Below, one piece after another: positions 34,705 through 42,331 of a DNA stretch of 64,000 bases. The notes below the pieces were generated by a model. The model did no database searches and was not told where the DNA came from. It worked only from the letters and a program-made list of their open reading frames with translations. The stretch is taken from the NCBI GenBank assembly GCA_050179115.1, contig JBFXFL010000003.1, forward strand, positions 56,340-120,339, given 5' to 3'. Source of the DNA: JAGPUQ01 sp050179115. Its GTDB lineage: Bacteria; Pseudomonadota; Gammaproteobacteria; Pseudomonadales; Porticoccaceae. The position numbers were made by a program, and so were the translations under genes. Within the stretch, counting starts at the first letter, position 1. Every line of letters begins with the position of its first letter.

Positions 34705-34762
34705 AGGAAAGGCGGAGCCGATCCCCTGCCGGGGATCGACCCCAGAGGGATGAAAGAAACGG
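34705..34762 (-). promoter_or_regulatory. Tandem GC-hairpin leader of DUF5983-like gene
   Basis: CCCTCTGGGG and GATCCCCGGCAGGGGATC palindromes on the minus strand, then CTCCGCCTTT before the Shine-Dalgarno. Confidence 0.5.
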
Positions 34763-34763
34763 T

Positions 34764-34783
34764 GCCCGTCACGAATGACGGGC
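34764..34783 (-). terminator. Hairpin terminator after 129-residue ORF
   Basis: GCCCGTCA-TTCG-TGACGGGC on the minus strand (perfect 8-bp stem, stable tetraloop) followed by ACCGTTTCTTT, 11 bp past the stop at 34795. Confidence 0.75.
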
Positions 34784-34794
34784 CGCCGGTGCTG

Positions 34795-35184
34795 TTACCA
34801 GCCGGTGTAGTTGAGGATCAGCGTGGCGATGATCTTGCGTCGCTCCAGGTCCAGGCCGCCCAGGTCGGCCAGACCGTGGACGCCAACGCGCTTGAGCAGC
34901 GCACCGCCGTCCTTGGAGTTGTAGAAGCTCACCATCGCGGCGAGAAAGACCCTTTCGCCGGAACTCATGGCGCCGATGGTCTTCCTGATGACAGCGACGT
35001 TCGGGCACAAGTCCCACTTGTCCTCTGCCAGGTCCAGACATTCCTGCGTACCGTTGAACAGGTCGGGGCCGACCAGTTCGACGCCGCGCTTCCAGGCGTG
35101 GAAAAAGGCGTCGGGGGCTTTCGAGAAGTGCAGATCGTTGCGCGCGATCTCGTCAAAGATCGCCTGCTGGCTCATCGGATTCAT
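34795..35184 (-). CDS. ICE protein of unknown function (129 aa)
   Basis: 129 residues, soluble, mostly helical, beginning MNPMSQQAIFDEIARNDLHF and ending KIIATLILNYTGW. A middle segment ERVFLAAMVSFYNSKDGG is its most distinctive part. No recognised domain. It sits between the 77-residue gene and a terminator; probably cotranscribed with the former. Commonly seen in ICE backbones, role unknown. Confidence 0.78.
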   Translation of the reverse strand: MNPMSQQAIFDEIARNDLHFSKAPDAFFHAWKRGVELVGPDLFNGTQECLDLAEDKWDLCPNVAVIRKTIGAMSSGERVFLAAMVSFYNSKDGGALLKRVGVHGLADLGGLDLERRKIIATLILNYTGW

Positions 35185-35217
35185 GACGAGGTTCTCCTGA
35201 TGACAGATGGATGGGGA

Positions 35218-35451
35218 TCACGGGTACTGGCGCTGCGTCCATGCGCCGGTTTCCAGGGCATGGCGAGCGGCCTCGTGGCTCGGGAAATACTCGACGGACT
35301 CGCGGGAGACGGGGCCGTCGTCGTCGAAGGTGCCGATGTAGTGCCCGGTGGCACTGCGCAGCACCTGCAAGGGCAGGCTTTTGCCCACATACGCCAGCGC
35401 CAGCAGACCCGAAGGGCCTGTGGGCTTGAGTGCGACAGGATCGAAGGACAT
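35218..35451 (-). CDS. Small ICE protein of unknown function (77 aa)
   Basis: 77 residues, beginning MSFDPVALKPTG and ending ETGAWTQRQYP, with a central IGTFDDDGPVSRESVEYF. No recognised domain. AGGAG lies upstream of the ATG. It follows a tandem-hairpin leader and element copy D, the same arrangement as radC. Confidence 0.75.
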   Translation of the reverse strand: MSFDPVALKPTGPSGLLALAYVGKSLPLQVLRSATGHYIGTFDDDGPVSRESVEYFPSHEAARHALETGAWTQRQYP

Positions 35452-35462
35452 GGTGCTCTCCT

Positions 35463-35526
35463 ATGAAGGGATGGGAAGCGCCGCATCCCGACGGGATGAA
35501 GCGGATTCCCGTGGGGTGGAACGAAG
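35463..35526 (-). promoter_or_regulatory. Tandem GC-hairpin leader of 77-residue ORF
   Basis: CCCCACGGG and CATCCCGTCGGGATG palindromes on the minus strand, upstream of the start at 35451. Confidence 0.5.
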
Positions 35527-35569
35527 CATCGTCGCCAGGACATGGCGATCGTCCGCAGGAGCGATGCGA

Positions 35570-35655
35570 AGCGGACTGGATCGGTCAACGCGGAAGAACC
35601 GCGCCGCAGCTTTGAAGACCGAAGCTGCCTGGGCATGGTGCTGACGGAGGTCAGC
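35570..35655 (-). promoter_or_regulatory. Three-hairpin repeated element, copy D
   Basis: Hairpins at 35589-35603 (CGCGG/CCGCG), 35607-35627 (CAGCTT/AAGCTG) and 35640-35655 (GCTGAC/GTCAGC), with the CCTGGGCATG linker at 35628-35637. Stem 2 has replaced C-G with U-A relative to the other copies, a compensatory change. Confidence 0.65.
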
Positions 35656-36251
35656 GCGCATGGGGTGTAGGTTCGGAGGCTTGGCCTGCATTGGCGAGCC
35701 GAAATCCGCTCGCGGTGATCGCCCGATTGCTTGCCGAGCGTGGTGCGTCGGCGCAGCGAAAGCTGGCGTGAAGGGAAAAGCAGCCGAAGGCGCGAGCCTT
35801 CGGCGGGGAGGAATCACCACCCGTGGGCTGTTGCAGGGCGTGGCCGTCGTCAAAGCCTGCCGCTGGTCCAGCAATCTCACCCGACCCGTTTCGTGGCTGG
35901 GGTCGGAAACCTCTGGCACACATCCGCGCACAAAGGGAACCCGTTGTTTCGCCGGCGGGCACCGGCACCGAGTACCGTGGACCCGAGGGGTCTCCTGACG
36001 ATTCGCGCAGCGCCGGAGGGCCGGCAAGTCGTCAGGAGACCCCTCGCGATCAACGGAAGGAACACCGATCAATGGAATGGCGGCGAGCGCCATTCGTGGA
36101 GAAACGACCTTCTCGTCCCGTGGCCTGTATCGGCCAGGCGGAACGCGCACACCGTTGCAGAAGGAGACGCGCGCTGGGGAGTCCCACGGGGCGCGGGACG
36201 GTTTGCCTCGCCGTCAGTGAAATCCCGGCGCGGCAGAGGTGTTCATTGGCA
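35656..36251. other. Non-coding interval between topB and 77-residue ORF, with 18-bp inverted repeat
   Basis: No convincing gene. It holds a perfect 18-bp inverted repeat, CGAGGGGTCTCCTGACGA at 35984-36001 and its complement at 36029-36046, enclosing 27 bases that contain a smaller GCCGG/CCGGC hairpin. Smaller CCTTCGG and GCCGAAGG palindromes lie near 35785-35805. It is downstream of topB on the minus strand, so the structure may be a terminator or processing site, an independent small RNA, or a protein-binding site such as a transfer origin. Confidence 0.5.
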
Positions 36252-38267
36252 TCAGGATGCCTTGGGCGCAGCGCGCCGCTGGCGCGAAGCCCTGCGCCTG
36301 CCCGTCGAGGATTCGGCCGGCAGCGTGCCCTTGCAGTCGGGATAGCGGCTGCACGACCAGAAGGCACCGTTCTTGCCGTTGCGCTGGCGCGTCGCCGCAC
36401 CGCATACCGGGCAGGCCGGCCCTTCGGGCAGCTTGATCGACAGGACGGTGCCTCGATATTGCTGAACCAACTGCGCGACCCAGGCCGATTGCTTGTTGAT
36501 GAAGGTGTCCAGCGTCATCTGGCCGGCCTCGATCATGTCCAGCGCCTGTTCCCAGATCGCCGTCGTGCCGGGATCGGTGATCGCCGCCGGCACCGCGTCG
36601 ATGAGTGTGAAGGCAGCATCCGACGCGCGGATGGCGCGACCCTTCTTCACCAGATAGCCGCGAGCCAACAGGCCGTTGATGATGCCGGCGCGCGTGGCTT
36701 CGGTGCCGATGCCCGTCGTCTCCTTCAGCTTCTGCTTCAGCCGTGGATCGGTGACCAGCTTGGCGACACCCTTCATCGCCTTGATCAATTCGCCCTGGGT
36801 GTAAGGCTTGGGGGGCAGCGTCTTCAGTGCCTTCAGTTCGACCTGCTGGACACCGCAGCGCGCTCCGGTGTCCAGCGGCGGCAGGATCTGGCTGCGCTGG
36901 GCCGGCTCGTCGTCCGCCGCATCCTGCCCCTTGCCGGGGAGCGCCAGGTGCCAGCCAGGCACGATCACCCGTTTGCCGACGGCCTGTAACGATTGCCCTG
37001 CACAGTCGAGCATCACCAGTGTGCGGTCGAATTCGTGATGCGGCAGGAACTGCGCCAGGTAGTGCGCCCGGATCAGCGCGTATACCGCCAGCTCCTTCTC
37101 CGACATGGCCGAGAGGTTCGCAGGCTCCAGCGTGGGAATGATGCCGTGGTGCGCCGTTATCTTGCTGTCGTTCCAGACGCGCGAGCGCTGTGTCCTGTCG
37201 AGCCGGTCGATCAACGGGCGTAGGCCGGGATCGGTGGCGAGCAGCGCGTCGAGCACGGTCGGCACTTCGGCCAGCATGCTCTCGGGCAGGTAGCCGGAGT
37301 CACTGCGCGGATAAGTCGTCGCCTTGTGCGTTTCGTACAAGGACTGCGCGATGTCCAGCGTCTCCTGTACGTCCAGCCCGAGTTGCCGCGAACACACTTC
37401 CTGCAAGGTGCCGAGGTCGAACGGCAGCGGTGCGGCTTCGCGCACACGCTCGGTTTCCACCGACAGCACCTTCGATTCACGACCCGCACGGATGCGGTCG
37501 GCAGCCTGCTGCGCCACTGGCTGCTGCAGGCAGCGACCGGCTGCATCCGTGGTGCCGTCGGGCGGCATCCAGCTTGCCGCGAAGGACTGGCCCGCGTGGG
37601 ACAGCGTGACGTCGATGGTCCAATACGGTACGGAGACGAAGCGTGCGATCTCGCGGTCGCGGTCCACCACCAGTTTCAGTGTCGGTGTCTGTACGCGACC
37701 GACCGACAGCACGCCCTGATACCCAGACCGCCGACCCAGCACCGTGAACAGGCGGCTCAGGTTCATGCCGATCAGCCAATCCGCGCGCGAACGGGCCAGT
37801 GCGGAAAAATACAGTGGCAGCGTTTCGCCACCCGGCTTGAGTTGAGTCAGCGCCTTGCGGATCGACGCATCGTTGAGCGCCGACAGCCACAGCCTCTGGA
37901 TCGGGCCACGGTAGCCGCACAGATCGATGATCTCGCGCGCGATCATTTCGCCTTCGCGGTCGGCGTCGGTGGCGATCACCAGCTCGCCGGCCTGGGCGAC
38001 GAACTGCTTCACGATCTTGAACTGCGCGGCGGTCTTGGCCTTGACCTCGATGCGCCAGCGCTCTGGAAGAATAGGCAACTGCTCGATGGACCACTGCTTG
38101 TACTGCTCGCCGTAGGTTTCCGGCGGTGCCGCCTCGACAAGATGGCCGATGCACCATGTCACCGTGATACCCGAACCGCTGTAGCAGCCGTTGCCGCGCT
38201 GCCGGGCGCCCAACACCCTGGCGATGTCCTTGCCTTGCGAAGGCTTTTCGCACAGAAACACGCGCAT
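36252..38267 (-). CDS. topB: DNA topoisomerase III, ICE type
   Basis: 671 residues. TOPRIM motif begins FLCEKPSQGKDIA and includes ATDADREGEM; the catalytic Tyr is residue 319 in TTYPRSDSGYL; the C-terminus ends in a zinc-finger (CPVCGAATRQRNG... then CSRYPDCKG) and a basic tail. ICE topoisomerase III decatenates or relaxes the element during excision, replication or transfer. The gene normally follows ssb in this ICE class; here two cargo genes intervene. Confidence 0.96.
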   Translation of the reverse strand: MRVFLCEKPSQGKDIARVLGARQRGNGCYSGSGITVTWCIGHLVEAAPPETYGEQYKQWSIEQLPILPERWRIEVKAKTAAQFKIVKQFVAQAGELVIATDADREGEMIAREIIDLCGYRGPIQRLWLSALNDASIRKALTQLKPGGETLPLYFSALARSRADWLIGMNLSRLFTVLGRRSGYQGVLSVGRVQTPTLKLVVDRDREIARFVSVPYWTIDVTLSHAGQSFAASWMPPDGTTDAAGRCLQQPVAQQAADRIRAGRESKVLSVETERVREAAPLPFDLGTLQEVCSRQLGLDVQETLDIAQSLYETHKATTYPRSDSGYLPESMLAEVPTVLDALLATDPGLRPLIDRLDRTQRSRVWNDSKITAHHGIIPTLEPANLSAMSEKELAVYALIRAHYLAQFLPHHEFDRTLVMLDCAGQSLQAVGKRVIVPGWHLALPGKGQDAADDEPAQRSQILPPLDTGARCGVQQVELKALKTLPPKPYTQGELIKAMKGVAKLVTDPRLKQKLKETTGIGTEATRAGIINGLLARGYLVKKGRAIRASDAAFTLIDAVPAAITDPGTTAIWEQALDMIEAGQMTLDTFINKQSAWVAQLVQQYRGTVLSIKLPEGPACPVCGAATRQRNGKNGAFWSCSRYPDCKGTLPAESSTGRRRASRQRRAAPKAS

Positions 38268-38404
38268 GAAGCCTCCTGAGTGTGCGTGACGGTCATCGAA
38301 TGATCGTCAGCATCCCAGAGGGCAATGAATGCGGCAGCAAACAACGCGACAGCAGCAGACACCAACTTGTGCGGGTTCAGGATGCGGTGTTTGGCTTTGC
38401 AGGT

Positions 38405-39430
38405 CTATGGGACCGGGCGCAGACCCTGCTGATCAGCGTGAATCCAGCAACCGGGACTCTCGCTGTCGAAAAACTCCACCTCAACGTGCCACCCCAAGGT
38501 ATCGCGGATCGTCTGGAAGACCCTGTTGCAATAGGCCTGATCCCCTCGGAACACCGACACCGCCACACGATTGATCCCTGTTCCACTCATCCGTTGCAAG
38601 AGATGGAGATCTTGTTCGGAGAATCCCCAGCCGTAAACAACGAGAGTGTTCCGCGGTGACTTCAGAACTTCTCTGTAGACCGTGGAGAGGTAGTAGCTGT
38701 TCTGGATGGATGTGACTTTTTGCTGCCACGTTCCTTCGCTCACGAACAACGGAACAACGCTTTCACTCTGCCAGAGCTGAAGTATCGCTTCGAGAAGACC
38801 AGCGTCCCTGTTGTGTATCTTCAGTTCTTGCTCGACCAAATTCCTGCACAGTACAAGACTGCCATGGGCATGGAACACCAGTGTGGTCGAGCGCTCCCTG
38901 CCGATCGGCTGCCTGAACCGCTGCCAGTCGTCGGAGAAGACGCCGCCTCCTATGAAGCAATCCTTGAATGCATGCTGATCCTCGATCTCCAGGCCATAGG
39001 TCATGACCCAGTACACCACCAAGTCATAGTTGAGTGAGATGACAGTGCTGAAGCGTTTCAGGAATTGATAGATGCTCGGCAGGTGCGCGCTGACCTGATC
39101 GTATTCCGGGTGAATGTTGCGGACTGTCTGAATGAGGCAGTCTCTGAGACTCACGTAGGCGGCATGGGTTCGGTGGTCCGGGATTTGCAACGACCGATTG
39201 ACGTTCGACGCCTGCCATACGATCCGAAGAACCAACTCGAAATCGTTGGTCTGAAAGAACTGGAACAGTCGTTGGGCGTCGTCGGGAAGGAAGCGCTGTT
39301 CAACGGCATGCCTGAGCAGTGATCCATAGGAGGAGCTCGGGCTGACGGCAATGCTGGCGCCGTTGCCGAGCAGGATCGTGCATCCGTAGCTTCTGGAGAT
39401 TTCTTCCCAAGGTCTGATTTCAAACGGCAT
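38405..39430 (-). CDS. SIR2-like protein, DUF4917 family, candidate defence NADase
   Basis: 341 residues. SIR2-type motifs: LLGNGASIAVS (20-30), ISLNYD (131-136), FHAHGSL (186-192) and VYGWGFSEQD (265-274), matching the Rossmann NAD-binding layout of SIR2-like/DUF4917 proteins. Defence-associated SIR2 proteins deplete NAD+ on phage infection. Here Asn134 and His187/His189 are candidate active-site residues. It is the second gene of a pair inserted between ssb and topB, 33 bp after its partner. Biochemical activity and defence role are inferences. Confidence 0.8.
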   Translation of the reverse strand: MPFEIRPWEEISRSYGCTILLGNGASIAVSPSSSYGSLLRHAVEQRFLPDDAQRLFQFFQTNDFELVLRIVWQASNVNRSLQIPDHRTHAAYVSLRDCLIQTVRNIHPEYDQVSAHLPSIYQFLKRFSTVISLNYDLVVYWVMTYGLEIEDQHAFKDCFIGGGVFSDDWQRFRQPIGRERSTTLVFHAHGSLVLCRNLVEQELKIHNRDAGLLEAILQLWQSESVVPLFVSEGTWQQKVTSIQNSYYLSTVYREVLKSPRNTLVVYGWGFSEQDLHLLQRMSGTGINRVAVSVFRGDQAYCNRVFQTIRDTLGWHVEVEFFDSESPGCWIHADQQGLRPVP

Positions 39431-39463
39431 CTCGTTTTCCCTTGCGCATCGAAGTCAGTGAGT

Positions 39464-40246
39464 TCAAGGCCGGTGGCTTCGCGCGAGATGGTTCTTGAGC
39501 AGGAACCAGCACATATTGAGCGCGAAGGAGCGACCAAGCCGCGTCATCTGGTCTTCCGGGATGCCAACCGGGCGATGGGCGCCAGGGCTCAGAAAACCGA
39601 ACACGCCAGCCAGCCCCTTTTCCTCTTCGACCGTGATCTCGCCGCTGCTGCGCAGGAACGAAAGTACCTCGCCCCATTTTGACGGGTTGTAGGTGGTGGG
39701 ACTCTGCTGCAGCGAAGCGACATGGGCGGCCACGTCAACGGCCAGGGTTTCCAGCGCCACTCGGGCGTTGACGAGCGATGCGTTGTAGTCGGGCGGCGTC
39801 GCCCGGAATGCCTCGGCCGAGTCGTTGATCTTGACGATGATGTCCTGCGCGCGGGGGGCGCCGGAGTTCTGCAATGCCGTAACCAGGTCATCTTCCAAGG
39901 GCGCGGCATCGGCAATCGACGGATCGGTCTGGACCAGTTTCTTTTCCTGGATGATGTAGCCGTCCAGCAGCAGGCACTGCGCCAGGTCGTGCATGCGCTC
40001 GTCAAACCGATACTTCGGATTGACTCTGGCCCGAAGATCGCCTGTGGTTGCAACCACCTCGGACAGCGCCAGCATGAGCGTGCGGTCATCAAGTCCGCGC
40101 AGTGTGTTTAGTAGGTCGTACAGCAGTTGCCCCCTCGACAGCGACAGGTGCTGAACGCCGTACTTGCCCAATATCACGGCACACACGGCGGGCTCCTGCA
40201 GTTCAAGGAATTGAGCTAGTGAATAACGAGTCCTGACTCCGATCAT
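39464..40246 (-). CDS. Unrecognised helical protein, partner of SIR2-like gene
   Basis: 260 residues, predicted nearly all helical. N-terminal half holds LLYDLLNTLRGLDDRTLMLALSEV; the C-terminal 110 residues (RVALETLAVDVAAH, GEVLSFLRSSGEI, GVFGFLSPGAHRP) resemble the Abi_C/HEPN-like C-terminal domains of abortive infection proteins, with a conserved-looking Gly-Ala-His. I cannot name a family. A palindrome at 40371 lies about 125 bp upstream. Cotranscription with the DUF4917 gene is likely. Confidence 0.75.
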   Translation of the reverse strand: MIGVRTRYSLAQFLELQEPAVCAVILGKYGVQHLSLSRGQLLYDLLNTLRGLDDRTLMLALSEVVATTGDLRARVNPKYRFDERMHDLAQCLLLDGYIIQEKKLVQTDPSIADAAPLEDDLVTALQNSGAPRAQDIIVKINDSAEAFRATPPDYNASLVNARVALETLAVDVAAHVASLQQSPTTYNPSKWGEVLSFLRSSGEITVEEEKGLAGVFGFLSPGAHRPVGIPEDQMTRLGRSFALNMCWFLLKNHLARSHRP

Positions 40247-40370
40247 GCTGCTTATCTCGTTCTAGGAAGATGGCTTAGGGGCAAGCCATTTCACAGATTG
40301 GAAAAACAACAAGTTATAGATCGAAGTAGTGCTCAAGTCCATGACGATTGGCCCTCCATGGACGTCAATG

Positions 40371-40395
40371 GCGCTATACCACTGGTATAAAACGC
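40371..40395. promoter_or_regulatory. Palindromic operator candidate, copy 1
   Basis: GCGCTATACCA-C-TGGTATAAAAC: the left arm and core match the perfect palindrome at 42302 base for base, and the right arm has lost its last bases. On the minus strand it lies upstream of the 260-residue gene that starts the defence-like pair. Confidence 0.55.
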
Positions 40396-40453
40396 GCACG
40401 ACTGGCGCACGGTGAGCGGCTGGTCCAGCCGCTCACACGATCCTGCGCAGCGG

Positions 40454-40852
40454 CTACTCGTCGTGGGGTTGCTCCATGGCCTGCCCCTTGGCACCCAGCG
40501 TTACACCCTCGACGCGATACGGCAGGATGCCAACCCGGCGCGCTTCGATCTTGAAGGTCACGCGCTCGTTCTCGTCGGCGTCTTCCCACTCGTCGCGCAC
40601 GGTGCGGCCTTCGACCAGCACGCGCATGCCCTTCTGGTACAGCGTGCTCCAGTGTTCGGCCTCGCGGTGCCACAGTTCCACCGGCGCCCAGAACCCTCCA
40701 CGGTCCTCGAAAGTGCCATCCTTCATCGGCACCGGGTTGTCGAAGTAGACGTTCAGGCGCAGCAGCCGGCGCGGCTCGTCGTTGCCGTTGGCAAACTCGC
40801 GATAGTCTGGCGCAGAGCCGATGTTGCCCTCGCCGAAGAAATGCGTGCTCAT
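40454..40852 (-). CDS. ssb: Single-stranded DNA-binding protein, ICE type
   Basis: 132 residues from the ATG at 40852. An OB-fold SSB relative: STHFFGEGNIGSAPDYREF, LNVYFDNPVPMK, YQKGMRVLVEGRTVRDEW. It lacks the usual acidic DDDIPF tip, ending instead in EQPHDE. Such SSBs protect transferred or rolling-circle ssDNA of the ICE. It overlaps the DUF3158 gene by ATGA and closes the replication operon. Confidence 0.93.
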   Translation of the reverse strand: MSTHFFGEGNIGSAPDYREFANGNDEPRRLLRLNVYFDNPVPMKDGTFEDRGGFWAPVELWHREAEHWSTLYQKGMRVLVEGRTVRDEWEDADENERVTFKIEARRVGILPYRVEGVTLGAKGQAMEQPHDE

Positions 40853-41400
40853 GGTGACTCCTTGGAAGTGGTGGGGTTGATCGAGGCGGCGTGCCCCTGG
40901 ATACGCCGCAGGTAAGCCGCTTCGGCCTGGGCCATCTTTCCGGCGCAGTCCAGGGTTTGGCGGGCAATGCTGTGCGTGAGGCTGATCTGCATGTTCAGCG
41001 CGATGCGTTGCAGCTCCATCGCGTAGAGGTCGTCGATCAGCGATGCCGGTGTCGCGGGATCGGCCAGCAGCGCCTCCCACAAGGCGACGCCCATGCTGGA
41101 ACGGTCGAGATTGCGCCAGCGCAGAAAGGTCGTGCCTGCGCCAGTGGTCTGCTGGGCCAGTTGCACACCGAGCAGGCTGAAGGGATAGCCGCGTGCTTGG
41201 GGCAGCACCCGTCGCTGCGCCAGCACGATCAGGTCGTCGCGCAGCGCCGCACACTGGTTGGCCCAGGACTCCAAACGTCCCTTACCCTTAAAAGGTTGTA
41301 AAAGGCCCTTTAGGTAGGCTGCGTGTTCCAGGCGCTGGAAGTCCGCCTGTTCCAGCGGCGTGAAGCGTGTCGGTGTGTCGGTGAGAGTGGATTCCGTCAT
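40849..41400 (-). CDS. DUF3158-family ICE protein
   Basis: 183 residues, soluble, with the DUF3158 pattern FTPLEQADFQRLEHAAYLKGLL, then LVLAQRRVLPQARGYPFSLL and RWRNLDRSSMGVALWE. It is regularly encoded between PFL_4669 and ssb. Function unknown; position suggests a role in ICE replication or ssDNA handling. It is coupled at both ends by ATGA overlaps. Confidence 0.92.
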   Translation of the reverse strand: MTESTLTDTPTRFTPLEQADFQRLEHAAYLKGLLQPFKGKGRLESWANQCAALRDDLIVLAQRRVLPQARGYPFSLLGVQLAQQTTGAGTTFLRWRNLDRSSMGVALWEALLADPATPASLIDDLYAMELQRIALNMQISLTHSIARQTLDCAGKMAQAEAAYLRRIQGHAASINPTTSKESP

Positions 41401-42185
41401 GCTGGCTCATCCTCATCGGATGCGGCGCCGTCGTCGTTCGCGTCGTCTTCCGTGGCTTCGTCGGTTGGCGCAGCGCTCGGGGTATCCGTCCTTTCCTGCT
41501 TGCCATCCTGCGATGACCGGCGGTTGATCGGCGGCGCGAAGCGCGAGCGGCGTGTGCCTTCGAGCACGTCGGTCGGCAGCTCGCCGAACTTCTCCAATGC
41601 CGCGCGCGCTGCTGCGTTCTTCGCCGCGAAGTCATCGCGCGTCGTGCCGGAGTAGCGGTACTGCTGGGCCAGGGAGAACAGGCTGCGCAGCGCGTGCGCG
41701 CCATCGTTGAGCCAGCGTTCCAAGGTGCTGCGATCGATCAATGCCGTGTGATGCGCCAGGATCAGGCGCCGCGCTAGGTCGTCGTAGTCGGCCAGCAGGT
41801 AGACCGCCATGAACCCCAACTGCGAATTGACGAACAGGGGCAGCTTGACCGGCTGCACGTTGAGGTTCTCGCCCAGGCTGAGAGCGGGCGGTACGTCGGC
41901 CAGCGCCTGGTCAACCTGTTCGCGCAGCGTTTGCAGGCGCGTCTTGGTGTCGGCGATCTTTTCCTCGATGCGCAGCATCCACCAGTCCGAGTAGGGGTCG
42001 TCCTGCTCGGCGCCGCGCTTGAGCTTGTTCATGATGGAGATGAAGCCGTTCAGGCCGATGATGCCGGGCCGGCCTTCGGCGGGCGTGCGACCGTGCCAGA
42101 TGCGTGAGGCGTGATGCGTGTGCAGCGTCAACGCCATCGCGCTGCGCAGCGACCCGAGGTTCAGTTGCAGGGGTTCGTTTGCCAT
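41397..42185 (-). CDS. ICE protein, PFL_4669 family (TIGR03761)
   Basis: 262 residues. The N-terminus (LRSAMALTLHTHHASRIWHGR) and the GIIGLNGFISIMNKLKRGAEQDDPYSDWWMLRIEEK region are the TIGR03761 signature. The C-terminal 55 residues are an acidic, low-complexity tail. Backbone gene of unknown function in the replication/partition operon. The upstream 117 bp contain a perfect 23-bp palindrome, so this gene may start a sub-operon with DUF3158 and ssb. Confidence 0.93.
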   Translation of the reverse strand: MANEPLQLNLGSLRSAMALTLHTHHASRIWHGRTPAEGRPGIIGLNGFISIMNKLKRGAEQDDPYSDWWMLRIEEKIADTKTRLQTLREQVDQALADVPPALSLGENLNVQPVKLPLFVNSQLGFMAVYLLADYDDLARRLILAHHTALIDRSTLERWLNDGAHALRSLFSLAQQYRYSGTTRDDFAAKNAAARAALEKFGELPTDVLEGTRRSRFAPPINRRSSQDGKQERTDTPSAAPTDEATEDDANDDGAASDEDEPA

Positions 42186-42301
42186 AAGAGCGACTCGCTG
42201 TGAATGAACGAGTCGCCAGCATCGACAAGCAGGGGAAGGCTGTCAGTCAACAAACCGCATTGCGCCGCCGCCTGTTTGCAGCGTCGGGAAGGCAGTCTGT
42301 T

Positions 42302-42324
42302 GCGCTATACCACTGGTATAGCGC
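42302..42324. promoter_or_regulatory. Palindromic operator candidate, copy 2
   Basis: Perfect palindrome with 11-base arms around one base: GCGCTATACCA-C-TGGTATAGCGC. It lies between the STY4528-family gene and PFL_4669, in the likely promoter of the latter. A near copy is at 40371. Confidence 0.6.
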
Positions 42325-42331
42325 GCTGGCT

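Noticed and set aside
35823..36989. 388-codon plus-strand frame over the topB end and the non-coding interval
   Set aside because: Most of it is antisense to topB; the rest crosses the 18-bp inverted repeat and shows no protein-like pattern.
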